Positions 1-9,451 of a stretch of 64,000 bases of DNA are shown piece by piece. How positions within the stretch are numbered: position 1 is the first letter of the stretch; every line of letters begins with the position of its first letter. This DNA is from Lactobacillus sp. ESL0677 (GTDB lineage Bacteria > Bacillota > Bacilli > Lactobacillales > Lactobacillaceae), in the NCBI RefSeq assembly GCF_029392875.1, contig NZ_CP113946.1:992001-1056000 (forward strand). The letters are read 5' to 3'. The position numbers and the translations under genes were made by a program. A model generated the notes under the pieces. It did no database searches, had not been told where the DNA came from, and saw only the letters and a list, made by a program, of their open reading frames with translations.

Positions 1-434
1 ATTCGATTAGTAAGGAAGATTACTACTTTAGTACGAAGCCTTCGGTTGCTAGAGTGCAAATTCCATTAAAGGGTTCATATCTTGATTGGGATAATCGGTC
101 TCTTGCTTCTACCAATAGCCTGATTACGTTAAGCGATCATTTATTTAAGAATGATGCTCTGATTTTTCAAATGAAAGGGCATGATAATAAAGTGTCCCTT
201 AAAACGGAGACGAGTGCTTTTCACGTTAATGTTTGGCTGCGGGATGCACCATTTGTTGGTGCTTGGTCGCAGTATCCGCAAACAGCCGATTATGTATGTA
301 TCGAGCCGTGGTGGGGAATTGCTGACAGAAGTGATACTAATGGTAAGTTGGAAGACAAATATGGGATGAACCATTTAGCTCATGATGCTACTTTTACGGC
401 TGGTTTTGGTATGGCTTTTCATGATCAAAATTAA
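1..434 (+). CDS. Aldose 1-epimerase family protein (C-terminal part)
   Basis: The reading frame is open from the first base to the stop at 434, so this is the last ~143 residues of a gene that begins outside the window. The tail carries CIEPWWGIAD followed by a Gly/Phe-rich strand, which is characteristic of the galactose mutarotase-like fold (LacX/GalM relatives). These enzymes interconvert the anomers of free or phosphorylated hexoses in the cytoplasm. The internal ATG at 54 lies within the conserved fold and has no ribosome binding site, so it is not taken as the start. A strong terminator follows directly. The exact sugar cannot be told from this fragment. Confidence 0.8.
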   Translation, partial: SISKEDYYFSTKPSVARVQIPLKGSYLDWDNRSLASTNSLITLSDHLFKNDALIFQMKGHDNKVSLKTETSAFHVNVWLRDAPFVGAWSQYPQTADYVCIEPWWGIADRSDTNGKLEDKYGMNHLAHDATFTAGFGMAFHDQN

Positions 435-437
435 GCA

Positions 438-468
438 AAAAAAGAGACACTTATGTGTCTCTTTTTAA
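438..468 (+). terminator. Terminator of the aldose epimerase gene
   Basis: Stem GAGACAC / GTGTCTC (444-450 and 455-461) with a 4-base loop, flanked by A-rich and T-rich runs. It begins four bases after the stop codon. Confidence 0.85.
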
Positions 469-481
469 TTATAATTAGCAC

Positions 482-510
482 TTGCGAACAATTGTTCGAA
501 TAGCTATAAT
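482..510 (+). promoter_or_regulatory. LexA (SOS) box inside a sigma-A promoter
   Basis: CGAACAATTGTTCG at 485-498 is a perfect 14-bp palindrome and fits the Gram-positive LexA/DinR consensus CGAACRNNYGTTYG exactly. It is embedded in a promoter with -35 TTGCGA (482-487), a 17-bp spacer and -10 TATAAT (505-510), reading to the right. The box covers the -35 and spacer, as expected of a repressed SOS promoter. No gene starts downstream on this strand until parE at 1290. The first thing transcribed is the hairpin at 517-541, and then the antisense strand of plsY. That a LexA-type repressor acts here is inferred from consensus alone. Confidence 0.65.
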
Positions 511-541
511 ATAAAAGCCAGTAAACTAATGTTTAACTGGC
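508..541 (-). terminator. Probable plsY terminator
   Basis: Hairpin arms GCCAGT (517-522) and ACTGGC (536-541) are extended by AAAC/GTTT. On the minus strand it is followed by a TTTTATATTATA run. It lies 17 bases beyond the plsY stop. Confidence 0.55.
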
Positions 542-557
542 TGTATTTATTTCTAGT

Positions 558-1193
558 TTATAATTTGTGGTGGCGTTTCTTATACCAATAAAGCAGACCA
601 AAGGGAATAATATTCTCATTGTGATGCTCAAGGCGCTTAATGTTATCTCGATGTCTTGTAAAAAGAATAATGAGCATGACGCCCGCGATTACGGTTAAGA
701 AAATATCGTGAAAGAAAAATGTCGCGATAAAAATTGCGGTAATCGAAATTAGGCTTGATAGGCTAACATACGATGTAATAAAGACTAACGGTAAGAAGAT
801 TACCGCACAAACGCCAAAGAATTGGAGATTGTAGCCTAAAAAGACACCGGCGCTAGTCGCAACCGCCTTGCCTCCTTTAAATTTAAGGAAAATTGAAAAG
901 GTATGTCCTAAAACAGCCAGCCCGCCACAAATTAATAAGACATACTTAGGTGCTCCTAGATGCAAGAGGCGCGGCAAGCAAGTTGCAAGTGTCCCCTTAA
1001 GGACATCAACGACGAGCACAAAGCTGCCGGCAAGTGGTCCCAGAACCCGAAATGAGTTGGTGGTACCGATGTTTCCCGAGCCATAGTTGCGGATGTCTTC
1101 ATGGAAAAATAGTTTGCCAATGATTACCCCCGTCGGGAAGGATCCAATTAAGTATGCTAGAATAAATACCAGTAATAATTTCAAATTTATCAT
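558..1193 (-). CDS. plsY: Glycerol-3-phosphate acyltransferase PlsY
   Basis: This 211-residue polytopic membrane protein has the PlsY hallmarks: an N-terminal membrane segment, GSGNIGTTN near residue 38, and the KGGKAVATSAG phosphate-binding loop about halfway along. PlsY transfers the acyl group from acyl-phosphate to the sn-1 position of glycerol-3-phosphate, the first step of membrane phospholipid synthesis. Length and motifs match the family. The ATG at 1193 has a moderate AGGA element upstream. It is divergent from parE, with about 95 bases between them, a common arrangement in Firmicutes. A LexA-boxed promoter in its 3' flank points against it. Confidence 0.95.
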   Translation of the reverse strand: MINLKLLLVFILAYLIGSFPTGVIIGKLFFHEDIRNYGSGNIGTTNSFRVLGPLAGSFVLVVDVLKGTLATCLPRLLHLGAPKYVLLICGGLAVLGHTFSIFLKFKGGKAVATSAGVFLGYNLQFFGVCAVIFLPLVFITSYVSLSSLISITAIFIATFFFHDIFLTVIAGVMLIILFTRHRDNIKRLEHHNENIIPFGLLYWYKKRHHKL

Positions 1194-1289
1194 TTAAATC
1201 CTGCTCTCTTAGTGTCTTAAAGCTATTTTAGCAAAGATTAAGTAATATGCGGTGACTTTTTAAATGATTTAATAACTGGAGGAGTTTAT

Positions 1290-3248
1290 TTGGCTAAAAC
1301 AAATAAAAAAACAAATTCTTACGATGACTCGTCAATTCAGATTCTTCACGGTTTAGAAGCGGTTCGTAAGCGGCCTGGGATGTATATTGGTTCAACTGAT
1401 ATACACGGCTTGAATCAATTGGTTTATGAAATTGTCGATAATTCAGTTGATGAGGCAATGGCCGGTTATGGTAAAGAAATTGACGTGACTATTCATCGGG
1501 ATAATAGCGTAACTGTGCGTGATTTTGGTCGGGGGATGCCGACGGGGATGCACAAATCGGGGAAACCAACGATTGAAGTTATCTTGACCGTTTTGCATGC
1601 CGGTGGTAAATTTACCGAACAAAACTATAAGACATCAGGTGGTCTGCATGGTGTTGGGTCTTCAGTTGTCAACGCTCTGTCCAGTTATCTGAAAGTTAGA
1701 GTTGTGCGTGGCGGCAAAGCTTATGAGGAAGAATTTGCTAATGGTGGTCATCCAGTAGGAACTTTAAAGTCGCTGGGTAAAACCAAAGAAAAAGACGGCA
1801 CAACCATTACTTTTAAGCCTGACGAAACTATCTTTTCAACTACTAAGTATAAATACGAGACAATTCAGGAACGGATTCGTGAGTCCGCCTTTTTGTTAAA
1901 GGGCGTGCGTTTTATCTTAAATGATGAACGTGAGCCGGAGCATCATGATGATTTTAAGTATGACGATGGGATTAAGTCCTTTGTGTCCTACTTGAATGAG
2001 GGCAAAGATACTCTGAACGATGTGTTTTATTTTGAAGGCAAACAGGACGGGATGGAAGTTGAGTTTAGCGGTCAATATAGTGACAGCTATTCAGAAAACT
2101 TGGTTTCATTTGTTAACAATGTCAGAACCTCTGATGGTGGTACTCATGAAGTTGGTGCCCGCAGCGGTTTCACTCGTGCCTTTAACGATTATGCCAAAAA
2201 ACAAGGCTTGCTCGGTAAAAAAGATAAAAATATTGATGGCTCAGATTACCGTGAAGGTCTCAGTGCTGTTCTTTCAGTTAAAATTCCGGAAGAATTGCTT
2301 GAGTTTGAAGGTCAGACTAAGGGTAAACTAGGAACACCACAAGCTCGTTCGGTAGTTGATACGCTCGTTTACGAGCAGATGTCGTACTACTTAATGGAAA
2401 ACGGTGAGTTAGCCCAAGACCTTGTTAAAAAGGCACAGCGAGCACGAGACGCCCGTGAAGCAGCTAAGAAAGCGCGTAACGAGAGCCGCAATGGTAAAAA
2501 ACGCCGCAAGAAAGAAGTCTTGTCCGGTAAGTTAACCCCAGCGCAGTCACGTAATCCCAAAAAGAATGAGTTATTTTTGGTCGAGGGTGATTCTGCCGGT
2601 GGTTCTGCTAAACAAGGTCGCGACCGCAGATTTCAGGCAATTTTGCCGCTGCGGGGCAAGGTCTTAAACACCCAAAAGGCTAAATTACAAGACATTTTTA
2701 AAAATGAAGAAATTAACACCATGATTTATACCATTGGTGCTGGTGTTGGTGCCGAATTTAAGGTCGAAGACTCTAATTACGATAAAGTAATTATCATGAC
2801 GGACGCTGATGATGATGGTGCGCATATTCAAATTTTGCTGCTGACATTTTTCTACCGGTACATGCGACCGATGATTGAGCAAGGCAAGGTCTATATTGCT
2901 CTGCCACCTCTTTATCGTCTGCAAAAGGGCCGCGGTAAAAAAGCACGGGTTAAGTATTCTTGGACTGATGAAGAGTTAGCAACTGATGAGAAGAATATGG
3001 GTCGCGGCTATGCTTTACAAAGATTTAAAGGTTTAGGTGAAATGAACGCCGAACAATTGTGGCAAACGACTATGAACCCAGAATCAAGAATGCTAATTCG
3101 GGTGAAAATTGATGATGCAGCCCTTGCTGAACGCCGAGTTACGACTTTGATGGGTGATAAGGTTGCTGCTAGACGGAAATGGATTGAACAGAACGTTAAA
3201 TTTAGAATGGGCGAGAACGCGTCAATCTTAGAAGAAGAAAATGAGTAA
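1290..3248 (+). CDS. parE: DNA topoisomerase IV subunit B
   Basis: ParE is the ATPase subunit of topoisomerase IV, which decatenates daughter chromosomes. The GHKL ATPase comes first (EIVDNSVDEA and GLHGVGSSVVNALS). The TOPRIM part follows, with EGDSAGGSAKQGRDR and the metal-binding DADDDGAH, and a GyrB/ParE C-terminal block with RFKGLGEMN closes it. The 652-residue length is normal. The start is TTG at 1290, chosen because GGAGGAG lies at 1278-1284 with good spacing and no ATG fits. A basic linker near residues 390-415 is Lys/Arg/Ala-rich. The gene is followed 15 bases later by parC, so the two are co-expressed. Topoisomerase IV next to a dif site is fitting, because both act on chromosome separation. 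Confidence 0.98.
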   Translation: MAKTNKKTNSYDDSSIQILHGLEAVRKRPGMYIGSTDIHGLNQLVYEIVDNSVDEAMAGYGKEIDVTIHRDNSVTVRDFGRGMPTGMHKSGKPTIEVILTVLHAGGKFTEQNYKTSGGLHGVGSSVVNALSSYLKVRVVRGGKAYEEEFANGGHPVGTLKSLGKTKEKDGTTITFKPDETIFSTTKYKYETIQERIRESAFLLKGVRFILNDEREPEHHDDFKYDDGIKSFVSYLNEGKDTLNDVFYFEGKQDGMEVEFSGQYSDSYSENLVSFVNNVRTSDGGTHEVGARSGFTRAFNDYAKKQGLLGKKDKNIDGSDYREGLSAVLSVKIPEELLEFEGQTKGKLGTPQARSVVDTLVYEQMSYYLMENGELAQDLVKKAQRARDAREAAKKARNESRNGKKRRKKEVLSGKLTPAQSRNPKKNELFLVEGDSAGGSAKQGRDRRFQAILPLRGKVLNTQKAKLQDIFKNEEINTMIYTIGAGVGAEFKVEDSNYDKVIIMTDADDDGAHIQILLLTFFYRYMRPMIEQGKVYIALPPLYRLQKGRGKKARVKYSWTDEELATDEKNMGRGYALQRFKGLGEMNAEQLWQTTMNPESRMLIRVKIDDAALAERRVTTLMGDKVAARRKWIEQNVKFRMGENASILEEENE

Positions 3249-3263
3249 AGAGGTTTTTAATTA

Positions 3264-5717
3264 ATGGCGATAAAAGAACGAATTCGTGAAATGCCGCTTG
3301 AGCAGGTCATGGGTGAACGATTTGGGCGATATTCCAAATACATCATTCAGGAACGGGCTCTGCCGGATATTCGTGATGGCTTGAAACCAGTGCAAAGAAG
3401 AATCCTTTACGCAATGTATCAGGATAACAACACGTACGACAAGCCATTTAAAAAAGCAGCCAAGGCTGTAGGAAATATCATGGGTAATTTTCACCCCCAC
3501 GGCGACAGTTCCATTTATGGCGCGCTGGTTCACTTATCACAAGGCTGGAAAATGCGTGAGCCGTTAGTTGAAATGCACGGTAACAATGGTTCAATGGATG
3601 GTGATGGTCCAGCTGCCATGCGTTATACGGAATCGCGGCTGAACAAGATTTCTAATATGCTATTGCAGGACATTGACAAAGAAACCGTCAATATGGTGCT
3701 TAATTTCGATGATACGGAATATGAACCGACGGTGTTACCGGCAAGATTCCCCAACCTGCTAGTTAATGGTTCAACGGGGATTTCCTCAGGATATGCCACA
3801 GATATTCCGCCACACAATCTGTCAGAAGTAATTGATGCCACGATATATTTATTAAAGCACCCAGATGCCACGCTAGATGACTTAATGAAGTATGTTCAGG
3901 GGCCCGATTTTCCTACTGGTGCAATTGTCATGGGCCAAAAGGGATTGCGCGAGGCTTATGAGACTGGGCGCGGCCGTATCCAGGTGCGGGCTAAGACTTC
4001 AATTCAAGAAATCCGTGGTCATCGGCAAGAAATCGTAATTACCGAAATTCCATTTGCCGTCAATAAGGCTTTGATGGTTAAGAAGATGGATGAAATCCGT
4101 CTTAATAAGGAAATTGACGGGATTGCAGAAGTTCGCGATGAAACCGACCGGCATGGTTTATCAATTGTTGTTGAGCTTAAGAAAGATGCTGACGCGCAAA
4201 ATATCTTGAACTATCTGTTCAAGAATACCGAGCTACAGGTGTCTTATAACTTTAACATGGTTGCAATTGATAATATGACGCCCGTTCAAGTTGGCTTAAA
4301 GCATATTTTGGCTTCCTACCTTGACCATGAAAAGGACGTTGTGATTAAGCGGACCAAGTTTGATTTAAATAAGGCACAAAACCGGTTAGAAATCATTCAG
4401 GGTCTAATTCACGCAATGGACATCTTGGATCAAGTAATTAAGGTTATTCGGGCATCCAAGAATAAGGTGGATGCTAAGAAAAATTTGATGGCTGAATTTG
4501 ACTTTACACTAAGACAGGCAGAAGCCATTGTATCTTTGCAGCTGTATCGTTTAACCAATACTGATGTTGATGCTTTAATTGCGGAACAAACTGATTTAAA
4601 TAAAAAGGTTGATCAATATCAGCAATTGTTATCTGATAAGAAGGTCTTAGAAAAAGAAATTATTCGCGAGTTATCAGCTGTTAAACGAGAATTTGGTAAT
4701 CCGCGGCGAACAACAATTTCTACTGCCACTGCTAAAATTCAAATTGATGAGAAAGCATTGGTTGCTGATGAACAAGTTCGGGTTTTAATTAGTCATGATG
4801 GTTATTTAAAGCGCTCTTCCTTACGTTCATGGCAATCAAGCGATGATGCAGAAAACGGCTTACCTGATGGTGACGACGTTGTCTTTGAAAAGACAATTTC
4901 AACTTTAGCTAACTTATATCTGTTTACTAATCGTGGGAATGTCATCTATCGGCCGGTTCACGAGCTCGTTGAAGCAAAATGGAAAGAAACAGGGCAGCAC
5001 CTGTCGCAAGAAATCGGTTTACCAAGTGAAGAACAGATAATTCACGTCTTTGCGTTTGATAAATTGGACAAGAATATTAACTTCCTGCTAGCTACTAATG
5101 ATGGCTATATTAAGCAACTAGAACTGGCTAATTTACAACCAACTAGGACATATCGTTCTAGAGCAATGGCTGCTATGAAGATGAAGTCACAGGCAAGCCA
5201 AGTGGTCCGTGTTGATGTTGTTCAACCTGATACAAAGGCAGAAATCATCTTATTCACACATGATGCTTATGCTGTTCGCTATGACGTAAGTGAAATACCA
5301 ACATCTGGAGCTAAAGCTGTTGGAGTTAAATCAGTTAATTTGAAGGATGATGATTTTATTGTGTCCTACATCTTAGTTGCTCCTGAATATCTTGACTTAA
5401 TTAAAGTTGGTTTGATTACACAACGAGGTGCTTTTAAGCAATTCAAAGTTAAGTTGATTAATAAGGTTTCGCGTGCTAAACGAGGCGTGCTCGTTCTACG
5501 TGAGTTAAAGACAAAGCCCCATCGGATTTCAGCATTAGTATCTTACGGTCAAAATCATATTTTAATAATTGTTTCTAGTAGTAAAAGAAAAGTAACTTTG
5601 CAAACTAATGATTATCCGTTGGGAGATCGTTACTCAAATGGATCGTTTGTAATTGATACAGTAAGTGATGGTCAACCTGTTGATCTGATTTTGGGACAGC
5701 CGTTAAATCGTAAATAG
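3264..5717 (+). CDS. parC: DNA topoisomerase IV subunit A
   Basis: ParC is the DNA-cleaving subunit of topoisomerase IV. The N-terminal breakage-reunion domain contains RALPDIRDGLKPVQRRILY, the loop where fluoroquinolone resistance changes arise (DSSIY, residues 81-85), and the catalytic tyrosine in AAMRYTE at residue 121. A coiled-coil tower and a C-terminal beta-pinwheel (roughly residues 490-817) follow. The absence of a GyrA-box type sequence and the pairing with parE identify it as ParC and not GyrA. Ser at 82-83 of the quinolone loop is wild type. The ATG at 3264 follows an AGAGG element. It is translated from the same transcript as parE. Confidence 0.97.
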   Translation: MAIKERIREMPLEQVMGERFGRYSKYIIQERALPDIRDGLKPVQRRILYAMYQDNNTYDKPFKKAAKAVGNIMGNFHPHGDSSIYGALVHLSQGWKMREPLVEMHGNNGSMDGDGPAAMRYTESRLNKISNMLLQDIDKETVNMVLNFDDTEYEPTVLPARFPNLLVNGSTGISSGYATDIPPHNLSEVIDATIYLLKHPDATLDDLMKYVQGPDFPTGAIVMGQKGLREAYETGRGRIQVRAKTSIQEIRGHRQEIVITEIPFAVNKALMVKKMDEIRLNKEIDGIAEVRDETDRHGLSIVVELKKDADAQNILNYLFKNTELQVSYNFNMVAIDNMTPVQVGLKHILASYLDHEKDVVIKRTKFDLNKAQNRLEIIQGLIHAMDILDQVIKVIRASKNKVDAKKNLMAEFDFTLRQAEAIVSLQLYRLTNTDVDALIAEQTDLNKKVDQYQQLLSDKKVLEKEIIRELSAVKREFGNPRRTTISTATAKIQIDEKALVADEQVRVLISHDGYLKRSSLRSWQSSDDAENGLPDGDDVVFEKTISTLANLYLFTNRGNVIYRPVHELVEAKWKETGQHLSQEIGLPSEEQIIHVFAFDKLDKNINFLLATNDGYIKQLELANLQPTRTYRSRAMAAMKMKSQASQVVRVDVVQPDTKAEIILFTHDAYAVRYDVSEIPTSGAKAVGVKSVNLKDDDFIVSYILVAPEYLDLIKVGLITQRGAFKQFKVKLINKVSRAKRGVLVLRELKTKPHRISALVSYGQNHILIIVSSSKRKVTLQTNDYPLGDRYSNGSFVIDTVSDGQPVDLILGQPLNRK

Positions 5718-5791
5718 TTGAAGGGCTTACAACTTATAAATAAAAATTTCAAAAATCGTTTATAAATTTGTAAAATATTTTAAATTATGCT

Positions 5792-5820
5792 TTGACATGA
5801 GCGCGATTTTATCTGATAAT
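5792..5820 (+). promoter_or_regulatory. Promoter of the LysR-type gene
   Basis: -35 TTGACA (5792-5797), 17-bp spacer, -10 GATAAT (5815-5820). The in-frame ATG at 5797 is part of the -35 box and so cannot be the start of the following gene. Confidence 0.75.
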
Positions 5821-5862
5821 ACATGTAAATATATTCTTACTAAGATAGAGGAAGTTTTTTAC

Positions 5863-6798
5863 ATGCCTAAAACAGATACAATACTTTCAACAAAGTCATT
5901 ACATTATTTTTTACAACTAATCGATACAATGAATTATACGCAGGCCGCTCAAATATTGGGCATTACACAACCTGCGCTGACGCAGCAAATCAAAAAGATT
6001 GAGCATTCAATTGGAACACCGCTGTTTGGTCAAATGGGGAAGAAGCTCTATTTAACTGAAGCTGGTAAAGAACTGCAGACGGGTGCTATTAAGCTATTAA
6101 ATACAATTAACTCAGTTGTAAGCGACATTCAAGAGTTTACTCAAGCTGATAAAGGTCAAATCTCAATTGGTATTTTGGATAGCATTAATTCAGAAATATT
6201 GCGCAAGTTCTTGGTTGGTTTCAACCAAAAGAATCCTGATATTGTTCTTAATGTGACTTACTATGACCGCAAAAATTTATGGTATAGCTTAGATAATAAC
6301 TTAATTGATATGGCAGTTATGTTCTGGCCTGACAGTACCAAGAAGAGCCAGGCTGAATTGCAGAATCAATACGAGCACACAACGGTTTATGAAGATCGAT
6401 TAACGGTCTTAACACATAAGGATACAGTTGAGGCAGGGCAGTCATATCCGATTTCTCGCTTTGCCCACCGTGAATGGGTTGCTTATCCAGATGGTTTTTA
6501 CTTAACTCAATTAATGAAGAAAAAGCTGAGTAATAAGACTAACATCAAGAACTGCTTAACTGTTCCAATCAGCTTGTCATCAACAGAGCAATTAATTAAG
6601 ACGGCTCAAGAAACTGATTACGATACATTTATCAGTGAGGCATATTACCAAGCTCATAAAGATGAGATTAAGTTGACACCAATTTATTTAAAAGAAGTTG
6701 AGCCATTTACTGTTTCATTAGTTTATCGTAAAGGTAAAAAGGCTGTTCCTCGGATCAATAATATTTTGACCGAATTTAAAAATTTCTTGGATAAATAA
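5863..6798 (+). CDS. LysR-family transcriptional regulator
   Basis: The product has 311 residues from the ATG at 5863. The N-terminal winged helix-turn-helix (NYTQAAQILGITQPALTQQIKKIE) is typical of LysR regulators. The remainder is a periplasmic-binding-protein-like effector domain that normally binds a small inducer. A longer reading frame begins at 5797 but overlaps the -35 box, while GAGGAAG at 5848-5854 sits 8 bases before 5863, which fixes the start. It lies between parC and ppaC on the same strand with its own promoter. LysR genes are often autoregulated, but no clear T-N11-A operator could be assigned. Its target and inducer are unknown. Confidence 0.88.
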   Translation: MPKTDTILSTKSLHYFLQLIDTMNYTQAAQILGITQPALTQQIKKIEHSIGTPLFGQMGKKLYLTEAGKELQTGAIKLLNTINSVVSDIQEFTQADKGQISIGILDSINSEILRKFLVGFNQKNPDIVLNVTYYDRKNLWYSLDNNLIDMAVMFWPDSTKKSQAELQNQYEHTTVYEDRLTVLTHKDTVEAGQSYPISRFAHREWVAYPDGFYLTQLMKKKLSNKTNIKNCLTVPISLSSTEQLIKTAQETDYDTFISEAYYQAHKDEIKLTPIYLKEVEPFTVSLVYRKGKKAVPRINNILTEFKNFLDK

Positions 6799-6815
6799 CG
6801 TCTATTAGCTAAAAT
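6787..6815 (+). promoter_or_regulatory. Probable ppaC promoter
   Basis: -35 TTGGAT (6787-6792), 17-bp spacer, -10 TAAAAT (6810-6815). It overlaps the end of the LysR gene and lies 45 bases before the ppaC start, so ppaC can be expressed on its own. Confidence 0.5.
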
Positions 6816-6859
6816 AGAATAGAACGATAAATTTTATAAAAGAAGAAAGAGGAAGATTA

Positions 6860-7789
6860 ATGGAAAAAGAGTTAGTTTTTGGTCACCAAAATCCTGATAC
6901 TGATGCGATTGGTACCGCAATAGCTTACTCATACTTGCAAAACAAGTTGGGTTTTAACACTGAAGCTGTAGCACTTGGCGAACCTAATGATGAAACTGCT
7001 TATGCTTTAAATAAGTTTGGTTTTGAAGCACCACGAGTAATTAAGACTGCTGCTAATGAGGTTGACAAAGTAATGCTGGTCGACCATAATGAGCCGCAAC
7101 AGAGTGTCTCTGACATTGATCAAGTGACGGTAACGCATGTTGTTGACCACCACCGGATTATGAACTTTGATACTAGTGCACCATTGTTTTATTTAGCAGA
7201 ACCTGTTGGTTGTACAAGTACAATTATGTGGAAGTTGTACAAGCACTTTGGTGTTGAAATTCCGCAAAACATCGCGGGAATTATGTTGTCAGCAATTATT
7301 TCTGATACTTTGCTGCTCAAGTCGCCAACTACTACTGATGACGACCGCGACGCTGTTGAGGCTTTAGCTAAAATAGCTGGTGTTGATTACAAGACTTATG
7401 GTCTTGATGAATTAAAGGCTGGTACTAACATTGCATCTAAGTCAGAAGAAGACTTAATTGACTTAGATGCCAAGAGCTTTTCACTTAATGGCAAGAACGT
7501 TCGGGTTGCTCAAATTAACGTTGTTGATCTGCCGGAAGCAATGGAACGCAAGGATGCCTTCTTGAAGGCAATGCAGGCAGCATCAGATGCTAATAACTAC
7601 GACATGTTTATGCTGTTAATTACCAATGTTCTTGATTCTGATTCAACTGCGCTTGTAGTTGGTTCAGATGAGGCTCAAGCAGCATTTGAAAAAGCATTTG
7701 GTAAGGTTACAGACTCAGAAATCAGCTTACCGGGAGTTGTTTCGCGTAAGAAGCAAGTTGTTCCACCGTTGACTGAAGCTTTTAACTAA
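6860..7789 (+). CDS. ppaC: Manganese-dependent inorganic pyrophosphatase
   Basis: This family II (DHH) pyrophosphatase hydrolyses pyrophosphate to orthophosphate in the cytoplasm and pulls biosynthetic reactions forward. The metal ligands are visible: His9, Asp13 and Asp15 in [12 protein letters not shown], Asp in LVDHNE, and the DHH motif in [10 protein letters not shown]. The C-terminal substrate-binding [10 protein letters not shown] motif is intact. The length of 309 residues is standard. The ATG at 6860 follows AGAGGAAGA. It is monocistronic, with its own promoter and a strong terminator. Family II enzymes use Mn2+, in keeping with the Mn-centred metabolism of lactobacilli. Confidence 0.97.
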   Translation: MEKELVFGHQNPDTDAIGTAIAYSYLQNKLGFNTEAVALGEPNDETAYALNKFGFEAPRVIKTAANEVDKVMLVDHNEPQQSVSDIDQVTVTHVVDHHRIMNFDTSAPLFYLAEPVGCTSTIMWKLYKHFGVEIPQNIAGIMLSAIISDTLLLKSPTTTDDDRDAVEALAKIAGVDYKTYGLDELKAGTNIASKSEEDLIDLDAKSFSLNGKNVRVAQINVVDLPEAMERKDAFLKAMQAASDANNYDMFMLLITNVLDSDSTALVVGSDEAQAAFEKAFGKVTDSEISLPGVVSRKKQVVPPLTEAFN

Positions 7790-7800
7790 AATTGGCTAAC

Positions 7801-7842
7801 AAAAAGACGAAGTAGGGAATTAATCCTACTTCGTCTTTTTTG
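7801..7842. terminator. Bidirectional terminator between ppaC and the XRE gene
   Basis: A long stem, AAAAAGACGAAGTAGG paired with its complement (CCTACTTCGTCTTTTT), with T-runs in both directions. It can end the converging ppaC and XRE transcripts. Confidence 0.9.
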
Positions 7843-7853
7843 ATTTTTAAAAA

Positions 7854-8213
7854 TTAGTCTTTGTTAATTTCTTTGGCTAAGATAATGAAAGACTTGCATA
7901 CACGTTCAGCCTTTTCAGGAGCCATTTTTCTTAATTCGTTAAGAACCTTCTTGATGAAAACTGGAGTATTATCTTGATGATTTTCTACCTTAACTTCTTT
8001 GAAGCGGTAAGCGTTCATGATAATATCTGGTGTTGTTGTATTCAAAGCTCTGGCAATTGAATCAAGCTTTTGAATACTAATGTTTTGGTTCTTAGTACGC
8101 TCAAGACGTGAAATAAAGTTAACTGACAAATCACTTAATTCAGCGAGATCCTCCTGTGTCAATTTTTGTTCACGTCGTCGACGGCATATTTCTTTTCCTA
8201 AATTTATACTCAT
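7854..8213 (-). CDS. XRE-family helix-turn-helix regulator
   Basis: The product has 119 residues from the ATG at 8213. The N-terminal Cro/CI-type HTH (residues ~8-60) includes REQKLTQEDLAELSDLSVNF and the recognition helix before RLERTKNQNISIQKL. The C-terminal half is charged and of no known family. A longer frame starting with TTG at 8234 would place the ribosome binding site GAAAGGG inside the coding region, so the ATG 12 bases behind that site is preferred. An 11-bp inverted repeat overlaps its -35 box, which suggests autorepression. It stands alone on the edge of the dif region. Other targets are unknown. Confidence 0.82.
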   Translation of the reverse strand: MSINLGKEICRRRREQKLTQEDLAELSDLSVNFISRLERTKNQNISIQKLDSIARALNTTTPDIIMNAYRFKEVKVENHQDNTPVFIKKVLNELRKMAPEKAERVCKSFIILAKEINKD

Positions 8214-8243
8214 GGAATAAATCAACCCTTTCAAAAAATAATA

Positions 8244-8292
8244 AGTATAATAAGTATAATCTTTAATTTCAAGTAACCGATTTGAAATTAAA
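8244..8292 (-). promoter_or_regulatory. XRE promoter with overlapping operator palindrome
   Basis: On the minus strand: -35 TTGAAA (8267-8272), 17-bp spacer, -10 TATACT (8244-8249). A perfect inverted repeat TTTAATTTCAA (8262-8272) / TTGAAATTAAA (8282-8292) with a 9-bp spacer covers the -35 element. A dimeric XRE repressor bound here would shut its own promoter. The tandem AATAAGTAT repeat at the -10 is also visible. Confidence 0.65.

Positions 8293-9451
<1,159 letters not shown>

Noticed and set aside
5797..5862. 22-codon upstream extension of the LysR gene
   Set aside because: Its ATG lies inside the -35 box of the promoter and it has no ribosome site; the ATG at 5863 does.
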